DNA of 64,000 nucleotides, taken from positions 372,001 through 436,000 of the forward strand of contig NZ_JAEFDB010000001.1 in assembly GCF_016126015.1 (NCBI RefSeq), written 5' to 3'. Shown here piece after piece: positions 1 to 9,469 of the stretch. The DNA comes from Capnocytophaga periodontitidis (lineage in GTDB: Bacteria; Bacteroidota; Bacteroidia; Flavobacteriales; Flavobacteriaceae). Numbering within the stretch: the stretch's first letter is position 1; every line of letters starts with the position of its first letter. The notes beneath the pieces were generated by a model, which searched no databases, was not told the origin of the DNA, and worked only from the letters and a program-made list of their open reading frames with translations. Position numbers and translations under genes: made by a program.

Positions 1-822
1 ATTTTAGCTGTGTTTTTAGGATTCTTAGCCGATGTATCACGAGCAGTTCGTTGGGAATTGATGTTTAGACCAATGGGGTATAAAACCTCTTTATTACATC
101 GAATAATGGCAGTGTTTATGGGGTATTTAGTAAATGTAACCATACCGCGTTCAGGTGAAGTGTCACGAGCTTTATTAGTAAGCAATTATGATGGAGTACC
201 TTTTGAAAAATCATTTGGGACAATTATCTCTGAACGTGTGATTGATTTACTCTTGTTATTTTTGTTTACCGCTACAGCTTTTGTATTGCAATTTGAGGTG
301 ATAAGCAACTTTATACTCTCTAAAATTCCGTTTGAAAAACTCTTATGGATCTTGCTAATAGGAGGGCTATCATTTGTGATTTTCTTATACCTTATATATA
401 CTTCAGAACGTAAGTTTTTTATAAAGGTGAAGACGTTTTTAAACGGTATAAAAGAAGGCGTATTTTCAGTGTTAAAAATACGCCATCGTTGGATTTTTTT
501 GGTGCATACATTATTTATATGGGCAATGTACTTTTTGATGTTTTATATTCCTTTCTTCGCCTTACCAGAGACTACTAATATAAGTTTACCAAACGTACTT
601 ACAGCTTTTGTCATAGGTAGTTTTGCTATGACTTTCACCAATGCAGGATTTGGTGCTTACTCATTTTTTATAGCAGAAGTATTATATCTCTTTGGAGTTC
701 CAACTCCTATAGGTACTGCTTTTGGATGGCTTGTTTGGACCTCACAATTTGCTATAACACTTCTTCTTGGGGGGGGGGCGTTTGCTTTGCTTCCTTGGCT
801 AAAAGAAAATAACCACAAGTAA
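1..822 (+). CDS. YbhN/LPG-synthase-like integral membrane protein, 5' end outside window
   Basis: The reading frame is open back to base 1, so the gene begins upstream; 273 residues are visible. The protein is very hydrophobic with about six or seven membrane segments. It carries the IPRSGEVSRALL and GTIISERVIDLL segments, which resemble the R-x-GE-x-x-RA and GT-x-x-x-ER-x-x-D motifs of the UPF0104/YbhN and lysylphosphatidylglycerol-synthase flippase superfamily. That family moves or modifies lipids in the cytoplasmic membrane; the substrate here cannot be read. The end contains a run of 10 G (769-778) encoding three glycines, and the last 71 bases overlap the convergent gene on the minus strand. 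Confidence 0.85.
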   Translation: MLAVFLGFLADVSRAVRWELMFRPMGYKTSLLHRIMAVFMGYLVNVTIPRSGEVSRALLVSNYDGVPFEKSFGTIISERVIDLLLLFLFTATAFVLQFEVISNFILSKIPFEKLLWILLIGGLSFVIFLYLIYTSERKFFIKVKTFLNGIKEGVFSVLKIRHRWIFLVHTLFIWAMYFLMFYIPFFALPETTNISLPNVLTAFVIGSFAMTFTNAGFGAYSFFIAEVLYLFGVPTPIGTAFGWLVWTSQFAITLLLGGGAFALLPWLKENNHK

Positions 823-1189
823 TGAGCCACGCTATCCAAAAGAGATAAAATCCAAAATGAAAACTGAATTTCATCATCTTATGAGAAGTAGTGGTGAAAT
901 CTACATACGAGAGATAGAACCCCACTGCACCTACAACAGCAAGTAAAAGCGCTAAAGCACGAGCAAATCCTGCGCTTACTTTTGAGCGGAAAGTTTGCAG
1001 AAATAACAGTAAGATGAATTGTACTATAAATAGCAAGATAGCTGTCTTCCACCACGTTTTAAAAACTGCATATTGGCTGTAAAAAGTACTTACCCCTATC
1101 TTACCTATAAATGACATTTTAGAGATAAGGATAGCTGAAATGAGGCTCATTACAGCTTGTATGAGAGTAAGGATACTAAAATTTTTCAT
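752..1189 (-). CDS. Small four-TM membrane protein, unknown function
   Basis: A 145-residue protein with about four predicted membrane helices (residues 5-25, 47-66, 75-97, 107-130) and a short hydrophilic tail rich in Pro, Gln and Glu. I do not recognise a named family. It sits 3 bases after the preceding lipoprotein gene on the same strand, so the two are probably co-transcribed. The C-terminus overlaps the convergent YbhN-like gene and includes the C10 (minus-strand) tract, encoding PPP in the tail. A single-base slip would swap the last residues for another tail; in one frame translation would continue to about base 657. Confidence 0.75.
   Translation of the reverse strand: MKNFSILTLIQAVMSLISAILISKMSFIGKIGVSTFYSQYAVFKTWWKTAILLFIVQFILLLFLQTFRSKVSAGFARALALLLAVVGAVGFYLSYVDFTTTSHKMMKFSFHFGFYLFWIAWLITCGYFLLAKEAKQTPPPQEEVL
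769..778. repeat. G10 homopolymer tract in two convergent genes
   Basis: Ten consecutive G on the plus strand lie inside both the 3' end of the YbhN-like gene and the 3' end of the opposing membrane-protein gene. Homopolymers this long are known slippage hot spots. In an otherwise AT-rich window it stands out strongly. Confidence 0.9.
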
Positions 1190-1192
1190 AGT

Positions 1193-1753
1193 TTATTTTT
1201 TTATGATTTTCCATCCTGATTTCTCGTTATATTTTAATTTAAACTTTTGAGTAATAAAGTTGCTATTGGGATAGGGGTCTTTTCCAAAACTATAGAAAGG
1301 AGTTTTTTCCTTATCTAAAACTACTACACAAGTAGCCATTTTTTCAGTACTTTTTTCGAGAGTTATCTTTTTATTATTTAGTTTGTAGATAATGGTCTTT
1401 ACTTGAGCACTATTTTTGTTTTGTTTTACTAAATAGGGGAGAGCCTCTTCAGTTAGGGTAGGGGAGATCACATATACACTATCCTTAGAAAACCACTTTT
1501 TACGTGTTTTTTCATTGTTGATAGCTATCAATCCCTCATCAGATAATTGCTGAATGCTCTCAATGAGTTCTTTATCCTTATTGGTTACTAATTTTTGTTT
1601 ATTAGTATTGAATTTGCCGGTTTCATAGAGGGGATTTTCCTCTAAATATTCAGTGATGAGTGTAGTAGCCTCATCAGTATTGATTTTGTTGCTTGTGTTA
1701 CAAGCTACCAAAGTAATGAAAATGGTAGCTATCGCTATAAGATTTTTTCTCAT
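1193..1753 (-). CDS. Putative lipoprotein, unknown function
   Basis: A 186-residue protein with a lipoprotein signal: a basic N-terminus, a hydrophobic core and the lipobox LVAC with Cys18 as the predicted lipidated residue. The mature part is hydrophilic and Lys-rich, with no catalytic motif that I recognise. It reads directly into the small membrane protein gene (3-base gap). It may be a surface or periplasmic lipoprotein; the residues after Cys are NTSNK, which is not an obvious surface-export signal. Function unknown. Confidence 0.75.
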   Translation of the reverse strand: MRKNLIAIATIFITLVACNTSNKINTDEATTLITEYLEENPLYETGKFNTNKQKLVTNKDKELIESIQQLSDEGLIAINNEKTRKKWFSKDSVYVISPTLTEEALPYLVKQNKNSAQVKTIIYKLNNKKITLEKSTEKMATCVVVLDKEKTPFYSFGKDPYPNSNFITQKFKLKYNEKSGWKIIKK

Positions 1754-1786
1754 TGTTATAGTGTATTAACGTTAATTATTCCATTG

Positions 1787-3328
1787 TTAGTTGTTACCAA
1801 ACCATCCTTCACGATCTAAACTTCGATACTGGATGGCTTCACCTATGTGATGAGGTTGTACATTTTCAGTACCTTCTAAGTCGGCAATAGTACGAGCTAC
1901 CTTCAAAATACGATCATAAGCACGTGCGGAGAGGTTGAGTTTCATCATTGCATTTTTTAAAAGTTTTAAAGATTCCTCACTTACTTTACAGAATTTTTGT
2001 ATTTGTTTAGTATTCATTTGAGCATTGTAATGAATGTGTTCATATTCTTTAAAACGCTCTGTTTGAATGTTACGTGCGGCAATTACTCGCTTGCGTATTT
2101 CGCTGCTACTTTCCCCTTTTCGATCATCAGAAAGTTTTTCAAAAGGGACAGGATTGACTTCTATATGAATATCTATTCTATCTAATAGGGGACCTGAAAT
2201 CTTACTCATATAACGTTGCATTTCGGCAGGAGTAGAGTTTACAGGAGCTTCAGGATCATTGAAATAGCCACTGGGACTGGGGTTCATACTCGCTACTAAC
2301 ATAAATGAAGAAGGGTAGGTGATAGAGAATTTAGCACGCGAAATGGTAACCTCTCTATCCTCTAAAGGCTGACGCATCACTTCTAATACAGCACGTTTAA
2401 ATTCAGGCAATTCATCAAGGAAAAGTACACCATTATGCGCTAAGGATATTTCACCAGGTTGAGGATATGTACCGCCTCCTACAAGGGCTACATCAGAAAT
2501 TGTGTGATGTGGACTACGGAAAGGGCGATGACTCATCAAACCTGTATCTTTGATACGACCTACAACACTATGTATTTTAGTAGTTTCGAGAGCTTCATGA
2601 AGTGTCATAGGAGGGAGGATACTAGGTAATCTTTTGGCTAACATTGTTTTACCAGAACCAGGAGGACCTATGAGAATGATGTTATGACCTCCTGCAGCGG
2701 CTATTTCCATACAACGTTTTACAGTTTCTTGTCCTTTTACATCGGCAAAATCAAACTCAGGGAATTCTAAATTTTTATAAAATTCTTTACGAGTATCCAC
2801 TACTGTACGAACAAGTTCTCTTTCGCCATTGAAGAAATCAATTACTTCTTTGATATTTTCAACACCATAAACCTCTAAATTATCTACAATTGCCGCTTCT
2901 TTGGCGTTTTGAGCAGGCAAAATAAAACCTTTAAAACCTTCTTTACGTGCTTGAATAGCAATAGGGAGTGCTCCTTTAATAGGTTGTAGCCCTCCGTCTA
3001 AAGAAAGTTCTCCCATAATGATATATTTTTCTATTTCGTCACTTTGTATTTGTTCGTTCGCAGCCAATATGCCTATTGCAAGACTAAGATCATAGGCTGA
3101 ACCTTCTTTACGCATATCGGCAGGAGCCATATTGATAGTGATTTTCTTTCCTGGGATTTTATACCCTGTATTCTGTAAGGCAGCAGCAATGCGAAAGTTA
3201 CTTTCCTTAATAGCAATATCGGGTAGTCCAACAAGGTGATAGCCAATTCCTTTAACAATATTTACTTCTATAGTAATGGTAGTAGCTTCTACTCCAAACA
3301 CTGCACTTCCGTATACTTTTACTAACAT
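1787..3328 (-). CDS. comM: YifB/ComM family Mg-chelatase-like AAA+ ATPase
   Basis: 513 residues, the usual family length. The N-terminal part (about 1-170) is the Lon-protease-like S5 fold of the ComM group. The central AAA+ domain has a Walker [15 protein letters not shown] near residue 220, a Walker B-type [10 protein letters not shown] segment, and the Mg-chelatase signature regions [12 protein letters not shown] and DRIDIHIEV. The C-terminal Mg-chelatase subunit ChlI-type domain ends the protein. In naturally transformable bacteria ComM is a hexameric branch-migration helicase that promotes integration of incoming DNA; elsewhere the role is less clear. The start ATG fits a good upstream promoter at 3355-3384. 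Confidence 0.93.
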   Translation of the reverse strand: MLVKVYGSAVFGVEATTITIEVNIVKGIGYHLVGLPDIAIKESNFRIAAALQNTGYKIPGKKITINMAPADMRKEGSAYDLSLAIGILAANEQIQSDEIEKYIIMGELSLDGGLQPIKGALPIAIQARKEGFKGFILPAQNAKEAAIVDNLEVYGVENIKEVIDFFNGERELVRTVVDTRKEFYKNLEFPEFDFADVKGQETVKRCMEIAAAGGHNIILIGPPGSGKTMLAKRLPSILPPMTLHEALETTKIHSVVGRIKDTGLMSHRPFRSPHHTISDVALVGGGTYPQPGEISLAHNGVLFLDELPEFKRAVLEVMRQPLEDREVTISRAKFSITYPSSFMLVASMNPSPSGYFNDPEAPVNSTPAEMQRYMSKISGPLLDRIDIHIEVNPVPFEKLSDDRKGESSSEIRKRVIAARNIQTERFKEYEHIHYNAQMNTKQIQKFCKVSEESLKLLKNAMMKLNLSARAYDRILKVARTIADLEGTENVQPHHIGEAIQYRSLDREGWFGNN

Positions 3329-3354
3329 ATTCTTCGGTTGATTTATTTTTTTGA

Positions 3355-3384
3355 CAAAAGTAGTATATTTTTTTGAAAAGACAA
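3355..3384 (-). promoter_or_regulatory. Bacteroidota-type promoter of comM
   Basis: Reading the minus strand, a -33 TTG (bases 3382-3384) is followed after 19 bases by a TACTTTTG -7 box (3355-3362), matching TTTG-N19-21-TAnnTTTG. It lies about 27 bases upstream of the comM start. Confidence 0.55.
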
Positions 3385-3400
3385 GTTTTTAGCAGAGAAT

Positions 3401-4693
3401 TTAACTTGAAAGATTATTTTCAATGCACTTAGCCAACCGCTCGGTAAGGGCTTTACGGCTGTATTGTTCTACTTCTTTGGGGTTGGTTTTAAGTGTTTTA
3501 TGTAGGAATTGATGATAGAACTCTACTATTTTGGCTTTCATCTGAGAAGCATCGGTATATCCCACAAAAGTACCTGTTTGTGTTTCAGTGAGAATAGGTG
3601 TAACATCCCAGTTATGAGGTCCTATGGCGAGAATAGGTCGCCCTGAAATCATATATTCAAACAGTTTACCCGCAATAATACCTTGTGTTTCTTCGGAATC
3701 TATTTCGATGAGCAACAATACTTGCGATTGCTTTTGCAAACTAATAGCTTCTTGATGGCTAATATAACCTTTATTAATATAATAAGGTGTAAGTCCGTTA
3801 TGGCGAATATCTTCTTCGATTTCTTCACTTACTTTGCCTGCAAAACAAAGTGTGAAATCTTCGGCAAAATGAGGTTCTTCGCGTATTAATTCGGCTAATA
3901 TTTTCCACAGTATTTTGGGGTTTCTATCTGATAATAAAGAACCTATGTGCGAAATAAGGAATTTATTGGATAGGGGAGGGGTGATTGTTTTTTCCTCATC
4001 GTAACCATTGGTAATCACCTCAATAGGAGTATTGGTAAGCTGCTGAAAGTCTTTTTGCGTCTTGAAACTGGTTGTAATCACCAAGTCTGATTGTTGTAAC
4101 ACTTCTTTTTCCCAATAATGCTGACGTTTATCTGCCCATTTAGTAAGGCGTAAATCTTTGTAATAACCAATAGTTGTCCACGGGTCGCGGAAATCGCTAA
4201 TCCATTTGAGGTGAGGAATTTGTTTCTTTAACTCATAACCTATAAGGTGTACGCTGTGGGGAGGCGAAGTAGTGATAATAGTTTCTATCTGGTTTTCTTT
4301 TATAAACTTATTCAGATACTTTATAGAAGGTTTTATCCAGAATTTACGAGCATCGGGAATAAAGAAATTACCACGTATCCAAAGTAATACTTTATCTAAA
4401 ATAGAAACTTTTTTGCGCGGAATGATACCCGAACTAATCTTTTGGGTTTTCTTTTTAGAGAATAACGAAGCCCAAGCATAAGGTTCCCATATAGGATGTT
4501 TAATAATTTGTATATCAGTAGGCAAATCGTTTCCTATTTCATTGTCGATGATAGGATAAGTTGGGTTTTCAGGAATATATACAATAGGTTCTATATTAAA
4601 ATCTCGTAAATATTTTACGAATTTTAACCAACGTTGTACACCAGGTCCGCCAGCAGGCGCCCAATAATAAGTGATGATAAGTACCTTTCTCAT
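3401..4693 (-). CDS. GT4-like glycosyltransferase
   Basis: 430 residues with a GT-B layout. The N-terminus has YYWAPAGGPGVQRWLKF, typical of flavobacterial glycosyltransferases that begin with a GGxGVQR nucleotide/sugar-acceptor loop. The C-terminal half has the donor-binding region AGKLFEYMISGRPILAIGP, including the conserved Glu of the E-x7-E-like motif. It probably transfers a sugar from a nucleotide-sugar in surface polysaccharide, O-antigen or glycoprotein synthesis. It stands between comM and mnmA without an obvious polysaccharide cluster, so the acceptor cannot be inferred. Confidence 0.85.
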   Translation of the reverse strand: MRKVLIITYYWAPAGGPGVQRWLKFVKYLRDFNIEPIVYIPENPTYPIIDNEIGNDLPTDIQIIKHPIWEPYAWASLFSKKKTQKISSGIIPRKKVSILDKVLLWIRGNFFIPDARKFWIKPSIKYLNKFIKENQIETIITTSPPHSVHLIGYELKKQIPHLKWISDFRDPWTTIGYYKDLRLTKWADKRQHYWEKEVLQQSDLVITTSFKTQKDFQQLTNTPIEVITNGYDEEKTITPPLSNKFLISHIGSLLSDRNPKILWKILAELIREEPHFAEDFTLCFAGKVSEEIEEDIRHNGLTPYYINKGYISHQEAISLQKQSQVLLLIEIDSEETQGIIAGKLFEYMISGRPILAIGPHNWDVTPILTETQTGTFVGYTDASQMKAKIVEFYHQFLHKTLKTNPKEVEQYSRKALTERLAKCIENNLSS

Positions 4694-4759
4694 ATCTTTT
4701 TCCCTATCTGTTATTTGACATAATATACATTATAACCATTTTACAATAGGTGTTTTTTC

Positions 4760-5953
4760 CTATGAAATAACACCGCTACCCACTAATTCATCTCCGCTAT
4801 ACCAGGCAGCAAATTGTCCCTCAGTAATAGCACTTTGAGGTTCTGAAAAATGAATATACAAACCGTTTTCGACTTTATATAAAACCGCTTTCTGTAATGG
4901 CTGACGATAGCGTATACGTACCATAAACTCTTTCGATTCATATACTTTTAATGCCAAATCTTCGCGAATCCAATGTTCATCAGGGGCTGCGATAAACAAA
5001 GCACTGCGGAACAATCCGCGATGAGTGTGTCCTTGTCCCGTATAGATGATATTCTTCTCAATATCAGTTTCTATGATAAACAAAGGTTCTTTAGTTCCTC
5101 CCACATTTAAGCCTTTGCGTTGCCCTTTAGTAAAATAATGAGCCCCTTGATGGATACCTACTTTTTTACCGTCTTCGGGACGATAAACAAAACGTTGTGA
5201 CAAATACTCCAATTCGCCTTCATAAGTTTCAAAAGTGCGTGGCATATCAAAGTCAGTATATCCTTTCCAATCATTGGGGATTTCAATAATATCGCCTTGT
5301 TTGGGTTGTAGTTTTTGTTGTAGGAACTCGGGCAAACGCACTTTTCCTACAAAGCAAAGTCCCTGAGAATCTTTTTTATCAGCGGTTATCAAATCTTGAG
5401 CTTTGGCAATGGCTCTCACTTCCGATTTCTGCAATTCTCCAATAGGGAAAAGTACTTTACTGAGTTGGTCTTGTGAAAGCTGACATAGGAAATACGATTG
5501 GTCTTTATTTTTATCTTTCCCCGATAGCAATCGATAGATTTTTTCACCATTTATCTCTATTTCTTCTTTGCGACAATAGTGTCCTGTTGCTACGTAATCG
5601 GCGACTAAACTAAGGGCAAGCTTCATAAAGACATCAAACTTGATTTCGCGATTACATAACACATCGGGATTGGGCGTTCTACCGTGTTCATATTCATTGA
5701 ACATATAATCGACAATACGGGCTTTGTAGGGTTCACTCATATCCACTGTTTGGAATGGAATACCGAGCTTTTCGGCTACTAAAAGCGCATCGTTACTATC
5801 TTCTAACCAAGGACATTCGTCGGAAATAGTAACTGAATCATCGTGCCAATTCTTCATAAAAAGGCCTATTACCTCATAACCTTGTTCTTTTAACAAATAG
5901 GCAGCTACACTACTGTCTACCCCTCCGCTAAGTCCTACTACTACTCTTTTCAT
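4760..5953 (-). CDS. mnmA: tRNA 2-thiouridine(34) synthase MnmA
   Basis: 397 residues. It has the N-terminal PP-loop [13 protein letters not shown] (residues 9-21) that adenylates U34 of tRNA, the CNREIKF segment with the first catalytic Cys (near residue 102) and the SQGLCFVG segment with the second (near residue 200). Together these two Cys pass the persulfide sulfur to the base of tRNA Lys, Glu and Gln. The C-terminal beta-barrel domain follows. The start is 1 base after the gldG stop, so it is the last gene of a gldF-gldG-mnmA operon. Confidence 0.97.
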   Translation of the reverse strand: MKRVVVGLSGGVDSSVAAYLLKEQGYEVIGLFMKNWHDDSVTISDECPWLEDSNDALLVAEKLGIPFQTVDMSEPYKARIVDYMFNEYEHGRTPNPDVLCNREIKFDVFMKLALSLVADYVATGHYCRKEEIEINGEKIYRLLSGKDKNKDQSYFLCQLSQDQLSKVLFPIGELQKSEVRAIAKAQDLITADKKDSQGLCFVGKVRLPEFLQQKLQPKQGDIIEIPNDWKGYTDFDMPRTFETYEGELEYLSQRFVYRPEDGKKVGIHQGAHYFTKGQRKGLNVGGTKEPLFIIETDIEKNIIYTGQGHTHRGLFRSALFIAAPDEHWIREDLALKVYESKEFMVRIRYRQPLQKAVLYKVENGLYIHFSEPQSAITEGQFAAWYSGDELVGSGVIS

Positions 5954-5954
5954 T

Positions 5955-7643
5955 TTATCCTCTCTTTATGTTCTTCTTCCTATAAAAATATAATACTGAT
6001 AGCATTACCAATATCAAAAGCAATAATGGATACACAAATACTTTTACTTGCCAACTGCTGGCACTTTCGGCTACTTTTTCCTTATCTAAGAAAGCCAATT
6101 GTACTTTCTTATTACGCAAACTCAAAAACTCAGTATCGTCTAAGAGGTAGTTTAAAGCATTCTGCAAGAATGCTTTATTATCATAATATTTGTTTGTCCA
6201 TTTATCAAATCCGAGTTCTAAGGGAATATTATTTTTGCTATCTATATCGTTTTTGATAATATCGCCATCAGCCACTACAAGCATTTTAGTAGGTTTGCTT
6301 CTATCAGCTTTTTCTTTAAGGTCTATGGGACGAATACGGTCTTTATAAACTGAGTTAAACTCTCCTTCCAAAAGCACTGCTAAGGGAATATTTCCGTGTT
6401 TGTAGGCTTCTTTATTCTGGTTATTGGGGTCGAAGCGCAAGTTGATTTCGCGTGGGGTGCCATCTGCTTTTGAGAAAGGTGAACTAGCGAGAAGCACTGT
6501 TTTCTTCACACCATTTTTCAGCGTATCAATGCTATTGGCAAACTGAAACCTGACGGCATCTAAATGATTGTTGATAAGGTGATTATTGCCTGAAATCACC
6601 AGTGGATTATACACCCAAGGAATAGGCATATAACGGGTTTGAGAACCATCGCCTGTGGCTACAATGATTTCAGAAAAGTACAAATCGTTTACCAAAGTGT
6701 AATTGATACGGAAACCATATTGGAAAAACATATCAGTAAGGTTTAGATTGACGGGCATTGCCATTGTCATTCCACCTGTTTTGTACATATCTTCTAAGGA
6801 AACCGCTACATTGTCAATCAGCCATAGAGCACGACCGCCATTCATTATATACTGGTCTACGACCTGTTTTTGGGCATCGGTGAAAGGCTCAGTAGGCTTA
6901 GGTACGAGTAGTAAATCGAATTTTTCGAGGTCGTGTAGAGTCTTCTCGGGGTTGGTAGCCACTGAATCGAGGGTGAAAGGTGCTATAAAGTAGTATTCGC
7001 GCGCTGTTTTGAGGAAGTCGGCCATATAGATATCTTTCAAAGCACCATTACTTCTGAGCACTGCGATTTTCTTCTTTTTATCTAAGGCAAACTTATAGAG
7101 CGCATCGGTAAAATTGTATTCCAATTTCTGTACTGAGTTCTGTACCTGCTCTTGGTCGGTAGAGCCGAGTTTGTTCACAAAGAGACGAACGCGCTCACTC
7201 TTCTTACCATCACTAATGACTGCCCACGGGAAAATATACTCAATAGAAGATTTTCCCGCTTCATTTTGAGTGATTTGCAAGGGCTGGTAGCCATTATTTA
7301 TCAGTTCTTGAATCACACTTTCGGGGTGCTCCTCCCCTTCTAATGGATTTACAAAATTGACGATAATGTTGTTATTGGCAACAGCATACTCGTCTAATAA
7401 CTGAATTGTTTCAGTCTGTAATTTCTTAAATTCGGTAGGGATATTGCCTTTGAGCAATACATCAATCACGATAGGATTCTGTATTTTAGCAAGTGTTTTC
7501 TTGCTCACCTCCGAGAGCGTATAACGTTTGTCTTGAGTGAGGTCTATCCGCGTGTGCCATTGTTTGGCTATATAATTAATTGCAAGGAGGCAAACTAAGG
7601 CTATAACTACCTTGCTAATAGAGTTTTGAAAGAGTTTTTTCAT
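5955..7643 (-). CDS. gldG: Gliding-motility ABC transporter auxiliary protein GldG
   Basis: 562 residues. One N-terminal membrane segment (about 12-26) is followed by a long periplasmic ABC-type auxiliary region beginning [15 protein letters not shown], a hallmark of GldG, and a second membrane segment near the C-terminus (about 536-555) followed by a basic tail. With GldF and the ATPase GldA (not in this window) it forms an ABC transporter required for gliding in Flavobacterium johnsoniae. The start codon overlaps the gldF stop (ATGA), showing translational coupling. Confidence 0.95.
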   Translation of the reverse strand: MKKLFQNSISKVVIALVCLLAINYIAKQWHTRIDLTQDKRYTLSEVSKKTLAKIQNPIVIDVLLKGNIPTEFKKLQTETIQLLDEYAVANNNIIVNFVNPLEGEEHPESVIQELINNGYQPLQITQNEAGKSSIEYIFPWAVISDGKKSERVRLFVNKLGSTDQEQVQNSVQKLEYNFTDALYKFALDKKKKIAVLRSNGALKDIYMADFLKTAREYYFIAPFTLDSVATNPEKTLHDLEKFDLLLVPKPTEPFTDAQKQVVDQYIMNGGRALWLIDNVAVSLEDMYKTGGMTMAMPVNLNLTDMFFQYGFRINYTLVNDLYFSEIIVATGDGSQTRYMPIPWVYNPLVISGNNHLINNHLDAVRFQFANSIDTLKNGVKKTVLLASSPFSKADGTPREINLRFDPNNQNKEAYKHGNIPLAVLLEGEFNSVYKDRIRPIDLKEKADRSKPTKMLVVADGDIIKNDIDSKNNIPLELGFDKWTNKYYDNKAFLQNALNYLLDDTEFLSLRNKKVQLAFLDKEKVAESASSWQVKVFVYPLLLLILVMLSVLYFYRKKNIKRG

Positions 7644-8359
7644 CGTTTGTAGGCTTTGAGTGATAAGGTAGTGAGATATATGAAAAATGAGATAACAGAG
7701 AGGAAATACACGATATTTCGGGTGTCAAGCACTCCCCTACTGATAGCATCGAAATGCGTTTGGAAGCCTACCCCACCAAAATCTTCGGGGGCTACAAAGG
7801 CAATAAGTTGGTCGATACCAAAGAAGAAAAAGAAGCACAGAAAGGCCGCTAACACAAAGGAAATGATTTGGTTACTACTTATAGACGACGCCCATAAGCC
7901 TACTGAGGCAAAAGTGGCTACCAGCAAAAACAAGGCAATGTAAGACCCTACAGTGCCAGCTATATCTAAGTTGCCTACGGGGTTGCCCAACACCCATACC
8001 ATATAGACGTACAGGGCTGACGGCAAAAGGATTACAAAGAGTAAGAAGAGAATACCCAAGTACTTGCCGAGCACCATTTGCAGGGTGCTGACCGGTTTGG
8101 TGAACAAAAGGGCTAACATACCGCTTTTTTTCTCTTCGGAGATGCTTCTCATCGTAATGGCGGGTACTAAAAAGACGAAAACCCAAGATGAAAGCCTAAA
8201 AAAAGGCAACATATCGGCGAAACCAGCATTGAAAATGTTGTAATCTGTTTTAAAGACCCATAGGAACAAGCCGTTGAGCACGATAAAGAGCCCAATGATA
8301 GTAAGACCAATGGGCGAAGTGAAGAAATAACGAATTTCTTTTTTGAATAGTGCGTACAT
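7640..8359 (-). CDS. gldF: Gliding-motility ABC transporter permease GldF
   Basis: 239 residues from the ATG at 8359, which begins MYALFKKEIRYFFTSPIG, the typical GldF N-terminus. An in-frame extension upstream to 8443 has no family resemblance. Six membrane helices are expected; RSISEEKKSGMLALLFTKPVS lies in the cytosolic loop shared by ABC-2 type permeases. It is the membrane partner of GldG and precedes it with an ATGA overlap. A promoter at 8441-8470 gives a leader of roughly 75 bases. Confidence 0.95.
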   Translation of the reverse strand: MYALFKKEIRYFFTSPIGLTIIGLFIVLNGLFLWVFKTDYNIFNAGFADMLPFFRLSSWVFVFLVPAITMRSISEEKKSGMLALLFTKPVSTLQMVLGKYLGILFLLFVILLPSALYVYMVWVLGNPVGNLDIAGTVGSYIALFLLVATFASVGLWASSISSNQIISFVLAAFLCFFFFFGIDQLIAFVAPEDFGGVGFQTHFDAISRGVLDTRNIVYFLSVISFFIYLTTLSLKAYKR

Positions 8360-8440
8360 TTTTATAGTTAAGAGGTAAGAGATAAAAGGTAAAGAGTTGT
8401 GAATGTAACTTACCTTTATTCTTAGCGATTTTTCAGAGGG

Positions 8441-8470
8441 CAAAAATACAAAAATAAAATAACACTACAA
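8441..8470 (-). promoter_or_regulatory. Promoter of gldF-gldG-mnmA
   Basis: Minus strand: TTG at 8468-8470, a 19-base spacer, then TATTTTTG at 8441-8448, fitting the Bacteroidota consensus. It separates the gldFG operon from the SPFH/bactofilin-like operon that ends at 8486. Confidence 0.5.
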
Positions 8471-8485
8471 CAAAAAAGAGTAAGA

Positions 8486-9451
8486 CTACTTATTTAACTG
8501 TGAAATATCAAACTTGCCATCAATATCTTGAACACTTATTTTTCCATTGAGAATATCAAAAAAGAAGTCACGGATTTTATTAAGAGTAAGAGTTGCTGCA
8601 TTACCATTTTTATCTACTCCTAAATCATAAGTTTTGAGAAGCTGATCTCCTAAACTTGCTGCAGCAAGTAAGAAATGGTTTTCAAACTTATCGGTATCTA
8701 TCAAATCTACAGCTAATACTTTGCCTACAACAGTATAACTGCGAAGAGTTTTCTGTATTTCGTTATTTACAAGAGTGCTTTTTACCTCGTCGGTTTCAAT
8801 ATCCATTGTTATTTTTCCTGAATTAGGTGTTTGCGGTAATCCTTTGTAGAGAGCACCTAAATCGGCTAAACTGAGGTTGTATAGTTGTGCATCGGCAGTA
8901 GCAAGCATTTTTTCTATAGAAAAAGCACTTGGAAGTAATAGATACACAGATCCTTCTATACGTATAGAAGGAGTGTTGAATGTGCCAACCACACTGTTTT
9001 TCAAGTCTATTTGTTGAGTAGCGAATACTCCTCCACACACGACACAATTATCTAACACAATTTCATCGGCATAGATGCTACCTGCTATAAAAGCATTGTA
9101 AAGAGTTACGCTTTTAGCATTGATGTCGGAATGAAATGTAAGTTTTAATTTATCAGCTCTTGAAACAATAGAGTTAGCAGACCCTACACTTTTTTGGAAA
9201 GCTACATTTCCTTGAGCTTCACTATTCACATAGAGTTCTAATTGAGTAAAGACGGCACCTTGAATTTCTAAGTCTCCATTTTGTATTTCGAGTTTATGGG
9301 CGTATACAGGGCCTTCTATCACTGTATCTCCTTGTACTGTAATGGTACGAGTGAGCTCTGCTACTTTTTCAGGTAATATGCTTCCTTTTACTAAATTGTC
9401 CTTTAGTTGTATATTGTTTTCGTTAAACCGAATTTCTTTTAATTCTTTCAT
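8486..9451 (-). CDS. Bactofilin-like beta-helix protein
   Basis: 321 residues. Residues about 30-170 are a run of short beta-strand repeats (for example TVIEGPVYAHKLEIQNGDLE and SIYADEIVLDNCVVCGGVFA) with regularly spaced hydrophobic residues and Gly turns. This pattern is typical of right-handed beta-helix, polymer-forming (bactofilin, DUF583-like) domains. The C-terminal 150 residues form a separate mixed domain. No signal peptide. It is the last gene of the SPFH operon, 18 bases after the preceding gene. I infer that it forms a cytosolic scaffold or polymer; the family assignment rests on pattern only. Confidence 0.6.
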   Translation of the reverse strand: MKELKEIRFNENNIQLKDNLVKGSILPEKVAELTRTITVQGDTVIEGPVYAHKLEIQNGDLEIQGAVFTQLELYVNSEAQGNVAFQKSVGSANSIVSRADKLKLTFHSDINAKSVTLYNAFIAGSIYADEIVLDNCVVCGGVFATQQIDLKNSVVGTFNTPSIRIEGSVYLLLPSAFSIEKMLATADAQLYNLSLADLGALYKGLPQTPNSGKITMDIETDEVKSTLVNNEIQKTLRSYTVVGKVLAVDLIDTDKFENHFLLAAASLGDQLLKTYDLGVDKNGNAATLTLNKIRDFFFDILNGKISVQDIDGKFDISQLNK

Positions 9452-9469
9452 TATAAGGTGATTTTATGG

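Noticed and set aside
8360-8443. In-frame 28-codon N-terminal extension of gldF
   Set aside because: The known GldF start MYALFKKE is at 8359; the extension lacks family similarity and overlaps the promoter at 8441-8448.
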